A DNA stretch of 23,633 nt from an uncultured Microcaldota archaeon (GCA_903835325.1 CAILMU010000033.1:1-23633); one strand, 5' to 3'; counted from the first letter of the stretch, positions 15,601 through 21,350 are shown. The notes: a model not told the origin generated them from the sequence alone. Translations and numbers: made by a program.

Positions 15601-17115
15601 AAAGAACTGCTCATGTCTTTGAACGGCCTTGACGAAATCGTCTACATAGTGCACGCCAAGCAGGACACGCTGGACAACCTCAACACAGTGATGAAAGCGC
15701 TCGGCAAGACGCAGGAGCAGCTTGATGACGACGAGAAGATGAAGGAGGCGTTGAACACCATCGGCATCACAGACCATGCGAACTCCAATCTGCGCCAGCA
15801 GGCCGAATCAATGTGCAGGACGCTCGGGATTTCGTTTGCGGAAATGGATGCGTACCTGGTCGGCATCAACAAAGGCAGGTTCAGCGGGGAACTGACCATC
15901 GAGGATGTCGCCAGGATAAGGGGTTTCATAGGCCCTGCCGCCCTGGCAGAGATTTCTCCGCTGGTTTACAGCGAGCCGGAACTTGTCAAATTCGTAATGG
16001 AGAAATCCAACTTCGGCGCGGCTGCCGGGAAAGAAGGCGGGCTCCTGGGCTGGATAAGCGCGAGCAAGGACCATATCGTCGGCGAGAATTTCGTGAAGCT
16101 CCTCAGATACGCGCAGGATAACATGAACGACAAATCCATGGAAGAGATAGGTCCGTCCATGGAAGGCAGGTGGAACACCCTGGTGAAGCTCGGGTACCTC
16201 ACCGCACGGACGAAATCCGAAGAGAAAACCGGGAACACCAACGCGCCGGATCTCGCCTCCATCATCCACAGGACGAGCGGGCAGAGGCCTGGGGGCAGGC
16301 TCAGGCAGACCGAGGAAGTGAACCGCAGGATCGTCGAGGAAGCGCTCGGAGGCCTGATCGACGAAGGCCTCGAGCCGTATTACACCAAGAAGGAATTCGA
16401 GGGCCATATCGGGCGCATGACCCTCTTCCCGAACAAGGAAACCGGCCACAAGGCGCTGGTCGAGCGCATCGCGCACATCCTGACCAGCGACAGCAAGAAC
16501 GAGCGGGCCGAGCTCGAATCGCTCGGGATAAAAGTCACGATGTCCGGAGGTATCGCCATCATAGAGAAGGGCGACATCAAGGAAGGCCAGTTCAAGGCCG
16601 CGATTCCTGATTACCTGGACAAGCTCGCGAACTTGGGCGTGGACAAGCAGGTGGATGCGCAATACAAGAAAAAGGACAAGGAAGGCCTGAGCGTCGAGGA
16701 CCGCGTCACCGGCGTGCTGATCGCCGATGTCTTCACGGATAAAGGCAGGAAGGCCGCGCTATCGAAGCTCTACAAGGGCCTTGCCGACAAGGACCCGAAG
16801 AAAGCGGCGAAAGAGCAGAAAAGGGTTGAAGCCGACGTCCTGAAATGGACAACCCGGCTCTGCAAGGTCGCGCTGAAGGAGAAGCCCGACTCGGTGCCTG
16901 CCAAGATGCTCGCGGAGATTGGTTTCAACATCGGCGTGGACAACGAAGGCAAGGTGAAAATCGATTTCGACCGCGAGAAATTCCTGGGTAGCCCGGAGAC
17001 CATCATTCATCTGAACGAATGGGCTCTTGCCGAAGGGCGCAAAGTGAAGGCTCCCAAGCCTCAGGGCGGGGCAGGCCCCAAGGCAAGGGCGCCTCTCAGG
17101 CACGGGCCGAGGTGA
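6616..17115 (+). CDS. Giant repeat-rich protein (3499 aa), unknown function, one clear membrane helix
   Basis: This uninterrupted reading frame is exceptionally long for an archaeon, and I recognise no named family. It has no signal peptide. Parts in order: a Pro/Glu-rich start; a long helical region with TPR-like units (about residues 460-1115) and a coiled-coil-like stretch (about 980-1055); a hydrophobic, Gly/Ala-rich region (about 1255-1400) that may contact membrane; a Pro/Gly linker with a 9-residue tandem repeat (1686-1712); a Pro-rich charged linker (about 1835-1900); a helical region with the GRAA...SVLES block shared with the 1577-residue protein (2038-2098); an Ala/Asp helical bundle (about 2145-2220); a membrane helix (about 2498-2519) with Lys/Arg on both sides; a region containing RLSKPENAD (2719-2727); three 72-74-residue repeats (2859-3075); and the shared C-terminal block (about 3320-3499). 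A trans-membrane scaffold, adhesin or giant structural protein is possible but unproven. Confidence 0.92.
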   Translation: MVGPNARRINEGPAEAEAQRPMVPERITVAAPQKPAEARDSAMREIRSTLDYSSHLPPISTSIDVENRLNVFRRSFARIEQTLIPALGERYKDILAPLDGYLDNAEASIKARNHAQANKDLDRFNAMIPHAGELIDTHVLIVTMPPIRGVRHENRELTPSELQNALMDNAVVIFHDFGTANEQRAVNGLAAIRTLATNGERINAAGPAGAQEAGRMLGFVSRLANDSKQGKTYTPEQAAADRKTLRAFEADLDTLAIQTIARMQAVMGRMIADPFMLAQIKANLAQLNADLDDFFERFSKKKEDERISDEEFGKLAKRYYALTQDVPPQTDAERGADIESTARMIVGKAAKIKEGSPEWFAQIALSAVGEGNMGAASVALAIAQLELAHKGAAAQLPEEITASIKTADFRKKITPAIADAWRGAIAAEAGFSDIDDLEKMFSGKGVGANKRGVAVVLDGARTAEQRINAGDAEGGLRLISMMKIYASLMSASKWGQFPARSAMEDAMTQEILHGNAGTLFAIAQTRNELGARTAAMRDSLSRWKGLERERKFMGSMLKRVDEFSNGNRFTEASALFENLSIYAMAISHISHVDRSGHAAIPKGFDMGVMERPLEAMSKAKDEAELRQAVASFAAGYQNALSQFTQSEYQRLDSLGKELGASGMEIVSALAVAKKRSDAKDFQGALTLLGYISNYFGAPSEKDKEGWRYQVLKSAPYHEANRMFVDSIQMEANALPGAPPDAAASAFRNALETQAKTGAMVEESGRVRLWFEGRETLRPLPKTPARSDAERKQYEAISQTKGRAVVALSDGKSHLMDWNAITRYEATHAAEPGLNGKMYLRDLVKQMEVSGGRGDLKGYESARKEFFARASLISERVIEAARAASVGTAVTRLDQMENALLGLGKLYGLPLLPHSSYETLKEVVKNKKEVTVALPLLGSLVVGGGPGGPGTKKMSGAELLERIENRYGQVIWLGKEKPQLTSQMLEQLSALDIRVSNLWQQISALRKEADQLKAQGTSVKADDAKTLETKMRSLTTELENERRTATGYRLVANQMLGNERYKRSAAMMEKDGKTPTINILERSNDMMRDALSQILNGDFDKALYSYRAAMVEREGVLASYRAFQLIQKPDSRISDNYPTLPVFMKHLYSDKARLPGFDKALTEARDELSSYSSMHANALEAVLKGDDERNVPWTDSASNRIARTNVIDSGLLSPISADDSEWLVFAALRPQSGMGSLAWTASVQGVMQSATSKAQEATQKQALAWNAAAVVASPFAPELSFTMFGLGMYRDAMDEFNITSRLAPETWMMVGLMAATAGLGGASKLFGAAGTARIASGELPAIRTGMLELRAARGLATAETVIGSVFMEQMVIGGLQRLQEGDTMGGLAELGMAFFPFAVHGMRSGTSYNARPIEMPKSIPGEPALAEQIAAMRIDWSPTRYAGAEPMRAIEGAEPAATVVDLPAILSDSQSANGNMRAFGRESLIDLLGKLGRNDESGRAAQESLLAYPPNVRNFLIELAKRPEIKASIARGELDPLAERMINASIPIISNNLNNAGVPQTSLGEAQVLGRQDRNGDHTQLTNLLRAMLDPNATNAARMGARLRIERIRSVSPYIGAEIDEMLHSESGKPLRDAVLSGKPEGQWNETARNSLRMSADMIGKETGDLAASAMKPGLYAVPIPVQPGMVPEAMKPGLGPEAMKPGLGPEAMKPGLAPLSFTLVGGEFREGQVISGREALNGMHDDVLRDLQSRLPKNTADAIGRLIDSRKSAEARNATKEAKDRYQSELASCAKMLQDVVGFRIEVVRRKAAGAGERPEYEVVADIKTKERTVSMAEEEKGRGPQAPPAPAEPQVLPSEVKGPPREPRWPTKMVTGLGDKIKYKSPKKEQGAKVPEEYTAASNKSYEKGTRDFDRILRSIKPPVEGVIQDEAAVKNAADLILELYAKSRSASTPKSERSKYTDIIYKLLNQYPNLYKNLVVLSSRPEYMGREEYQTVHGRPTLTGERAIPMQLKGEKGTNGIGQPGIDIKFPDAQRGVLYSLMDTILGRVDYAHAVASGMPRGRAAQQAKAQMAPTAERGESALNPLNPQDLGVIVSVLESNSPHVSNVENILANIESIFGSSAKRIQDLSHSVRAFDPRLSARDRTVAQNNADAVKQATVLVEQADAYVAKMPDGTAEKTQAQAEVNKARADIDRASHLTDQNQVANALLDAQDKLDSAHGIVLSAMDPTVNSAFLKRSSELVGFNPETPAHKAALMRVNEGLVSGNYILNIYDITHSGFQGDVRDVKTADNSAARSIQDYMLNMPRLTSHATAREAVEASVREAFRPVFERLKPQIDAINKDMEKRLTPERYADSRIDLQGKFDESLKGKSISEMMQILENIRTKGYEDPNLDQATLDRVNSALKKENPQFDSAQKVLKKISGRTNLDNDFAVLKTLQEPADAAKGKRAEERLKAEADARRRAKGYYRFPDVVSRFTEPVQDYLAEKKNDMGPKRYWRLVTLTSLASVAVIAGTPTAYFVKKYATALQEERAGRDPIFRDFGTAASDKISKDDARYLGTNGKGITEALSAYKLPPKSQFEKIVYPADIDDFDRKLHDFGTKYYIDPRKMEPLIKDAIGLSKKLEAINTNLQIFSDTSKSDTDRATAKAGIELAIAPYGLAFDKVKERYDKQDKKPLMDDSVVDLLIPRWKANGSVVTLAFFMAEAFCKDTGLDVSTWATRLSKPENADLFRFAWGNWNTRNIPASTVKQALEWVWGANLDKARHDAMDTLAPGPGRTKFEDTIANGLRAAGLYFTASMEESSMLRVLDTLSVDRPELRPLFNALRANNSEMEDWIDLNKFELKESETLFIKKTTREVKDIPSLDAFLSAKGQTVFELDTIIRALDLPSREARLADTQLSAALKAMGISDLDSGSLKKEAMERFRSIGFEMDDKLLVSTINSSKAKLHELSIVISALRKPDRETRAEGKSGDELERIGIRGDDLETGKLKENALARCKELLMSLNGLDEIVYIVHAKQDTLDNLNTVMKALGKTQEQLDDDEKMKEALNTIGITDHANSNLRQQAESMCRTLGISFAEMDAYLVGINKGRFSGELTIEDVARIRGFIGPAALAEISPLVYSEPELVKFVMEKSNFGAAAGKEGGLLGWISASKDHIVGENFVKLLRYAQDNMNDKSMEEIGPSMEGRWNTLVKLGYLTARTKSEEKTGNTNAPDLASIIHRTSGQRPGGRLRQTEEVNRRIVEEALGGLIDEGLEPYYTKKEFEGHIGRMTLFPNKETGHKALVERIAHILTSDSKNERAELESLGIKVTMSGGIAIIEKGDIKEGQFKAAIPDYLDKLANLGVDKQVDAQYKKKDKEGLSVEDRVTGVLIADVFTDKGRKAALSKLYKGLADKDPKKAAKEQKRVEADVLKWTTRLCKVALKEKPDSVPAKMLAEIGFNIGVDNEGKVKIDFDREKFLGSPETIIHLNEWALAEGRKVKAPKPQGGAGPKARAPLRHGPR
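8017..8697 (+). repeat. TPR-like helical units in the N-terminal half of the giant protein
   Basis: Three 18-residue segments align without gaps: NAGDAEGGLRLISMMKIY (8017-8070), NGNRFTEASALFENLSIY (8308-8361) and DAKDFQGALTLLGYISNY (8644-8697), about 97 and 112 codons apart. A further weaker match starts NGDFDKALYSY at 9898. The shape (small residues, acidic/aromatic, Ala, Leu, Tyr) is like the first helix of a TPR, but the spacing is far longer than 34 residues, so these are probably larger helical repeats. Confidence 0.5.
11671..11751 (+). repeat. 27-bp tandem repeat encoding (G/V)PEAMKPGL, three copies
   Basis: Copies lie at 11671-11697, 11698-11724 and 11725-11751, each coding a nine-residue unit with the core PEAMKPGL. 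A displaced related copy (ASAMKPGL) is at 11611-11637. The copies differ only at a few, mainly third, codon positions. The unit forms a Pro/Gly hinge between the hydrophobic region and the rest of the 3499-residue protein; copy number could vary between strains. Confidence 0.9.
14107..14172 (+). other. Predicted transmembrane helix in the 3499-residue protein
   Basis: Residues about 2498-2519 (LVTLTSLASVAVIAG...FV) are the clearest uncharged hydrophobic run in this half of the protein, with Lys/Arg just before and after. About 2,500 residues precede it and about 980 follow. The 1577-residue paralog has its weaker hydrophobic helix at the equivalent place. Confidence 0.65.
15190..15840 (+). 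repeat. Three tandem 72-74-residue repeats in the giant's C-terminal part
   Basis: Units start near 15190, 15406 and 15628 with a partial fourth from 15841. Each runs: hydrophobic helix, then (F/H)EL.. or NL..(I/V) with a following AL; a charged loop (LPSREAR, KPDRETR, KTQEQLD); AL..(M/I)GI or ERIGI; then a helix ending CR.LG or similar. The middle unit has two extra residues. DNA identity between copies is low, so the duplication is old and the unit is retained as protein structure. Confidence 0.8.
16669..17112 (+). other. C-terminal block of the 3499-residue protein shared with its paralog
   Basis: Residues about 3352-3499. It is the partner of the block at 5725-6135, with GVLIADVFTDK (from residue 3366), PAKMLAEIGF and KVKIDFD as anchors. 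It ends in a Lys/Pro/Gly/Arg-rich tail, like its counterpart. Confidence 0.75.
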
Positions 17116-17129
17116 TGCGCTTGACCGGG

Positions 17130-17138
17130 TTTATTAAT
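17130..17138 (+). promoter_or_regulatory. TATA box of the SGNH-domain protein gene
   Basis: TTTATTAAT lies 15 bases after the giant's stop codon. A start about 26 bases later would leave a leader of about 50 nt before ATG 17209, consistent with the strong ribosome binding site GGAGGT at 17198-17203. Read-through from the giant operon cannot be excluded. Confidence 0.5.
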
Positions 17139-17208
17139 TTTAGGTTTGTTCAATTTCGTATCCGGAAAGCCGAGGCGGCAGGGATGCCGATGATATCGGA
17201 GGTTCGAT

Positions 17209-20208
17209 ATGTCATATAGCTATAATGCAAATTCAGGCGCATTATCCATCAGCGTATCTGCCGGCGGAGCATCAGAGAACGCATCTTTCTCGGTGAAGTC
17301 GTCTGCGGATTTGAAACCTGTCCGGGACAAACGGAGCGCCCTGATGGGGAAATACCGCGACAATCCTGAGATGCAGACGGCTGTGAGCGCAGCCTATACC
17401 GACGCCATCAACGGCGTCGAAGCGCAGTTGAAAGGCAAGAAGGTGCCTGCCGGAGATGAAGACAAATCTGCGAAAGCGGCAGATGCTCAGAGAAAGAAGG
17501 ACGAGGCGGAGACCGCGAGGAAAGAGGCTGCGGAGAAAGCGAGAGGGTCGCAAAAGAAACAATCCTCGACCGAAACGCAGCCGAGAGTCCAGCCAAAACC
17601 AGCTCCAAAAAAAGAGGAGGCTCGCCCGAGTGCGACAGTCCCGCTACCTGCTCCGGAAGCAAAAACAGCGACGCCGCGCAAAGCAGAATCGGAAACCAAG
17701 CCCGCGAAGAAGGGGCCGATAGGCATCCCGCCATCGCCGCCCGTATCCAATGATTGGCTCACCGCGCAGCTGCATCGGGCCGCAAAAGGAGAGCGCCGCG
17801 CAGTGGATTCATTGTACCAGCGCTCGCTCTATGTGCAGGATTACCTTGCGACGCCAACCGACAGCCTGACGCATTCGATGACGGTTTCCGGCGACATGGA
17901 GCTCAGCCAGAACCTCAAGGATGCCGCGGTCCTGGCATTCGATACGCTCTACAGCCAGAGCGGATTCCAGAGCCTTGCATCCCGCTTCGACCGCTTCTAC
18001 CAGAAACCGGAATCCAAAGCGCAGCTCTCCATCCTGGCATTGAACGACCCGAAGATAGGCGAGCTCGAGGAGCTGATGAGCGACCCATCCAACAAGAACC
18101 ATTCAATATCCAAAGTCGACCTTTCGAAGCGCCCGGACCTTCTCGTCGCTGCGGTGAGGCTCCTGAACCAGACGCAAGCAGGCCCGAACACGAGCCCCAG
18201 CTTCATGGAGTTCCTGATGACCCGCGCGCAGGACAAGGATAACCCGGATTCAGCCAAGCTTCTTGCCGTCCTGACAGACCCTGCGAACACGAAACATTCA
18301 ATCGAAAGCATCGACCGCATCTCGCAAGGCAGGCTCCTAGGAGAAGCCGTGGATTCCATGCGCGCTTTCTTCTATGACGCCAGCAGCAGGAACAAGAATT
18401 TCGAATCCGAAATGGATAAAATCGGATACAACGAGACGCTTTTCATGCGCATACTTCCAGGCTCGGATCTTCCATACCCGACAGTGCGCCACAGCAGCAT
18501 CATCGATCCAATGCTCGCTTCGCCCCAACTGCTGACCGCCACCGGACTTTATATGAGCCGTTTCGACGAGGAAGGGAGGCAGAGGCAGGGCGTCGCTCCA
18601 TGGAGGCCGCCGGCTGTGGTCCCGAGGCCGGAGCCTGAGGAGCCAATGAAGGCAGCGGTCCCGCCGGCACCGTTGGTGCCTACGCCAGTCGCGCCTCCTG
18701 TGTCAGCGCCTGCCGAATCCGCACCGCGCGCTGGCACTGCAAGGGCCTCACAGCTTCCGCAACTTAGCGAAGAAGCTGTTAAACGGGCTATCGCCGATCC
18801 GAAAGTGCTCTGGGAAGGCACATCGCTCTCCATGCCGGAAGCGCACAAGGTCGCGCTGGAAGCTCAGCTCAAGACCAGGAAGGGCACGGCGTATGTCGAT
18901 GGCCGCGGACAGGGGAGCGGCGGGGTCATGGATGTGCGGCAGAATATGGATTCGGATTTGGGAGGCGACTACAACACAGTCGTCTTCGAAGCCGGCGTGA
19001 ACGATCTCCAAGGAGTGGTAAGCAGGGCCGCCAGAGGCGACCTGAAGACCACTGACCAGCTGAACAAAGCCGCCGATGCTGTTTTCGCCCAGACAGTGGC
19101 TGCTGCCAGGTCAGCGCTTTCCAAAGGCAAGGTCCTCATCCTTGCGACCGTGCCTCCTTGGGGAGGCTACCAGAGGACGCCGGAGCTCCAGGCGATAGCA
19201 GACATCGTCACCGAACGTTTCAACAGCCAGGTCATGAGCCTCTACGACCCTGCGCACGGCATTTTCGTCGTCGATATGCAGGCCGCATTAGGTTCGAAAG
19301 AGATGCCCAAGGACTTGCGCTCAAAACCTCCGGCAGGATGGCCGGCCAATCATAATTATTCTCCTCCGAAGACGACCTTGTGGTTGAGCCAGGAATTCAG
19401 GGGGCTTAATGCGGAGAACGACCCGCGCACGGGTTACCTGCATTTCAACGACGCAGGCCATACCGCGATGGGCAAAGCCGTCTGGGACCAGGTCTATGCG
19501 CCGATCTCTGTCGCATCCACGCTTCCTCTTCCAGGCCAGGGCGCTATGCCAGGAACTCCCCTCGAGGAATTCGCCAAGAAGAACTGGAGCAACCTGCCGA
19601 CAGAGCTTTTCACGCATGCCAAAGACGGGAATCCGGCGGGCGTCCTATTGCTCATGCGCAACCTTCCGCAGGGCCAGAGCTCGCTGGAAAGCGCCTTGCA
19701 TACATTGAACCGCGACGGCGACATCCAAAAAGCGTTCGAACGGATATTCAACGATTACCTGCATGGGAACTCGGCGTTCGTGACGTTCTGCACGGGCAGG
19801 CAGAACTACACGAGCATCGCACGACCGTCCATCCGCCTGAGCGACAGTTCAACCCCCTCCGACCGCCGCCTCATCGCGAGCGCGGTCCAGGATTTCATCA
19901 ACTATTCTATAAACGAGCTCGCCAAGCGCGCGGGAAGCGATTTCGAGGCATACCGCATGTTCCAGCAGGACATGAAATTCCTCCTGAACAACCTCCTCAA
20001 TATCCAAAGGAGTGATTTGCCCTCCGACGGCAAAGGGGATATGAAACTCATCGCTTCCATCGCCGCTTATTCCTGGAGGATGAGGAACCCCCATGGCGAC
20101 CCTGCGCAGTGGGCGAGGGTGCTCGGCGTGGAGATGCCGAAGAAGGAGCAGCCGGTCGACGAGCGGGACCGCAAGCGCGACGACCGCCCCATGCGCTTCC
20201 AGCACTGA
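17209..20208 (+). CDS. Multidomain protein (999 aa) with an SGNH/GDSL-type hydrolase domain
   Basis: The ATG at 17209 follows GGAGGT (17198-17203) at ideal spacing. There is no signal peptide or clear membrane helix. Residues 1-80 are Ser/Ala-rich; 80-175 are a K/E/A/P linker; about 180-440 are helical with a duplicated DPxNxxHSI unit; 465-520 are Pro/Ala-rich. About 530-760 read as an SGNH hydrolase: block I WEGTSLS with Ser539, Gly-rich GRGQGSGG (565-572), block III FEAGVNDL with Asn598, the strand KVLILATVPPWGG, and block V LHFNDAGH with His745. SGNH enzymes cleave acyl or acetyl esters. The first block has GTS rather than GDS, and the position three before His745, normally Asp, is Gly742, so activity is uncertain. 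About 770-999 are helical with a charged Arg/Asp tail. It follows the giant on the same strand and may act with it on an acylated surface polymer; that link is inference. Confidence 0.85.
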   Translation: MSYSYNANSGALSISVSAGGASENASFSVKSSADLKPVRDKRSALMGKYRDNPEMQTAVSAAYTDAINGVEAQLKGKKVPAGDEDKSAKAADAQRKKDEAETARKEAAEKARGSQKKQSSTETQPRVQPKPAPKKEEARPSATVPLPAPEAKTATPRKAESETKPAKKGPIGIPPSPPVSNDWLTAQLHRAAKGERRAVDSLYQRSLYVQDYLATPTDSLTHSMTVSGDMELSQNLKDAAVLAFDTLYSQSGFQSLASRFDRFYQKPESKAQLSILALNDPKIGELEELMSDPSNKNHSISKVDLSKRPDLLVAAVRLLNQTQAGPNTSPSFMEFLMTRAQDKDNPDSAKLLAVLTDPANTKHSIESIDRISQGRLLGEAVDSMRAFFYDASSRNKNFESEMDKIGYNETLFMRILPGSDLPYPTVRHSSIIDPMLASPQLLTATGLYMSRFDEEGRQRQGVAPWRPPAVVPRPEPEEPMKAAVPPAPLVPTPVAPPVSAPAESAPRAGTARASQLPQLSEEAVKRAIADPKVLWEGTSLSMPEAHKVALEAQLKTRKGTAYVDGRGQGSGGVMDVRQNMDSDLGGDYNTVVFEAGVNDLQGVVSRAARGDLKTTDQLNKAADAVFAQTVAAARSALSKGKVLILATVPPWGGYQRTPELQAIADIVTERFNSQVMSLYDPAHGIFVVDMQAALGSKEMPKDLRSKPPAGWPANHNYSPPKTTLWLSQEFRGLNAENDPRTGYLHFNDAGHTAMGKAVWDQVYAPISVASTLPLPGQGAMPGTPLEEFAKKNWSNLPTELFTHAKDGNPAGVLLLMRNLPQGQSSLESALHTLNRDGDIQKAFERIFNDYLHGNSAFVTFCTGRQNYTSIARPSIRLSDSSTPSDRRLIASAVQDFINYSINELAKRAGSDFEAYRMFQQDMKFLLNNLLNIQRSDLPSDGKGDMKLIASIAAYSWRMRNPHGDPAQWARVLGVEMPKKEQPVDERDRKRDDRPMRFQH
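18010..18360 (+). repeat. Duplicated helical unit with DPxNxxHSI signature in the SGNH protein
   Basis: The segments around DPSNKNHSISKVD (Asp292, nt 18082) and DPANTKHSIESID (Asp357, nt 18277) are 65 codons apart. Each is preceded by a hydrophobic helix (LEELMS, LLAVLT) and followed by a matching helix (LLVAAVRLL, LLGEAVDSM). It is an internal duplication of one helical unit, of unknown role. Confidence 0.75.
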
Positions 20209-20264
20209 TTTTCCCCAAACTCATGAATCGCCCACCCGTCCGATTAAGAATGGCATCATTTTAG

Positions 20265-20295
20265 ACAACCGTATATTTTAAATAGAGACAGTTGT
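20265..20295 (+). promoter_or_regulatory. Candidate operator bracketing the TATA box of the nucleotidyltransferase/HEPN operon
   Basis: ACAACCGT (20265-20272) and ACAGTTGT (20288-20295) form an inverted repeat with one mismatch in eight, separated by 15 bases containing the TATA element. The layout suits a dimeric winged-helix repressor blocking TBP, and the first gene encodes a winged helix, so autoregulation is likely but unproven. Confidence 0.5.
20272..20284 (+). promoter_or_regulatory. TATA box of the nucleotidyltransferase/HEPN operon (leaderless spacing)
   Basis: TATATTTTAAATA has its centre 26-28 bases before the ATG at 20306, so the transcript probably starts at the codon itself. 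No ribosome binding site precedes 20306. The 97-base gap after the SGNH gene holds no other feature I can support. Confidence 0.65.
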
Positions 20296-20305
20296 ATATT
20301 ATTTT

Positions 20306-20980
20306 ATGCAATTTAGGGATTTTTCGCAGAAGCTCTTGGGCTCCAAGGTCAAGGTAAGCACGATCACGCATCTTCTCACCCACGAAGGAGCCCCTGTCAG
20401 CGAAAGAGAGATATCGAAAATGATCGATGCGTCTCCCGGCGCAGTAAACCGCACCCTGAAGGAACTCCACGATTGCAATCTCATCTCACAGATGAGGGTC
20501 GGCTCTGCCACTGTTTGGAATGTCAACAAAAAAAGTTACGCATATTGGCTATTGGAAGGGTTTGCTTCGAGGGTCAAGCAAGCGCCGATTTATGACCTGC
20601 AGATTCTTCTGCGTAACTATATCCGAACTGGGAAAGAATCTCATTCTCCGGATATGGCCGGCTCCTTGCCAGAAGGTCCGAATAATCTCCGGTTTATAAA
20701 AAAAGCTGTGCTTTATGGTTCTATTGCCGAAGGCAGAGAGACTTCATCAAGCGACATCGATCTTTTCATTCTGGTCGAGAATGATCGTCAAAGGTCTCGG
20801 GTATCGGGAGCAATCGGCGATATGCAGAAGCTGGCCATTCAAAGATACGGGAATGTCCTTTCTGCTAACGTGATGACAATCAAGGAATTCAACGATCCTT
20901 CGAGCAAATCCTTTTTAAGCGCCATATCGAGAGGAACTGTGGTGTTTGAACATGAAAACCCGCCAAGCCGACAAATCTAA
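20306..20980 (+). CDS. Winged-helix / minimal nucleotidyltransferase fusion protein (224 aa), MntA-type antitoxin candidate
   Basis: Residues about 10-75 form a winged helix-turn-helix (helices around ITHLLTHEG and VSEREISKMID, recognition helix GAVNRTLKEL, wing SQMRVGSATVW). Residues about 130-200 form a minimal nucleotidyltransferase: GS at 138-139, exactly ten residues, then DID at 150-152, matching the GSX10DXD signature. The expected third acidic residue in the later strand is not evident (SANVMTI). In MntA/HepT (type VII) systems this domain transfers AMP groups to a HEPN toxin; here the HEPN gene follows with a 29-base overlap. The winged helix suggests the protein also represses its own promoter, which carries an inverted repeat around the TATA box. 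Both genes look more A+T-rich than their neighbours, which suits acquisition by transfer. Archaeal proteins of this fused type are common; function as an antitoxin is inference. Confidence 0.85.
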   Translation: MQFRDFSQKLLGSKVKVSTITHLLTHEGAPVSEREISKMIDASPGAVNRTLKELHDCNLISQMRVGSATVWNVNKKSYAYWLLEGFASRVKQAPIYDLQILLRNYIRTGKESHSPDMAGSLPEGPNNLRFIKKAVLYGSIAEGRETSSSDIDLFILVENDRQRSRVSGAIGDMQKLAIQRYGNVLSANVMTIKEFNDPSSKSFLSAISRGTVVFEHENPPSRQI

Positions 20981-21350
20981 GGCCGACGTGTATCTGAAAC
21001 GTGCGATCCAGTTCAAGAACTCCATGGAACACTCATTCGAAAAATCGGAATGGGATGCTTGCGTCAGCAGTGCCATTCATTGTGCGATTTCTGCTGCAGA
21101 TGCCTATTGTATTTACATGAAAGGATTGCGGAGCGCAAGCGATAACCACAATGATGCGATCGCTTTGTTTGCGAGCATAGATCCAAATGATATTGCGCTA
21201 GGCAATTGCATCAAGCATCTTACCAGTCTGATCTCCATCAAATCGGTCGCGGAATATGGGGACCATTCTCTCAACGAGGATGATGCAATCGCTGCACGGA
21301 AACATGCCGAACGCTTATTCGAGTACATAAGCACAAAAATACGACACTGA
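20952..21350 (+). CDS. HEPN-domain protein (132 aa), candidate toxin partner
   Basis: HEPN proteins are four-helix-bundle, often RNase, toxins paired with nucleotidyltransferases. I chose ATG 20952 (MKTRQADKSK...), with GGTG at 20941-20944 seven bases upstream, over the TTG at 20946. The gene overlaps the upstream one by 29 bases in another frame, so translation is probably coupled. Helices are visible at about 10-33, 35-58, 68-78 and 100-128; AIHCAISAADAYCIY and AEYGDHSLNEDDA are typical of the family. A match to the RX4-6H RNase signature is R60-S-A-S-D-N-H66 after the second helix. There is no Tyr two residues after the His, so it lacks the RX4HXY arrangement that MntA modifies in HepT. 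It could therefore be a divergent toxin or a non-toxic nucleotide-binding HEPN. The next 149 bases to 21499 hold only the promoter of the following gene. Confidence 0.75.
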   Translation: MKTRQADKSKADVYLKRAIQFKNSMEHSFEKSEWDACVSSAIHCAISAADAYCIYMKGLRSASDNHNDAIALFASIDPNDIALGNCIKHLTSLISIKSVAEYGDHSLNEDDAIAARKHAERLFEYISTKIRH

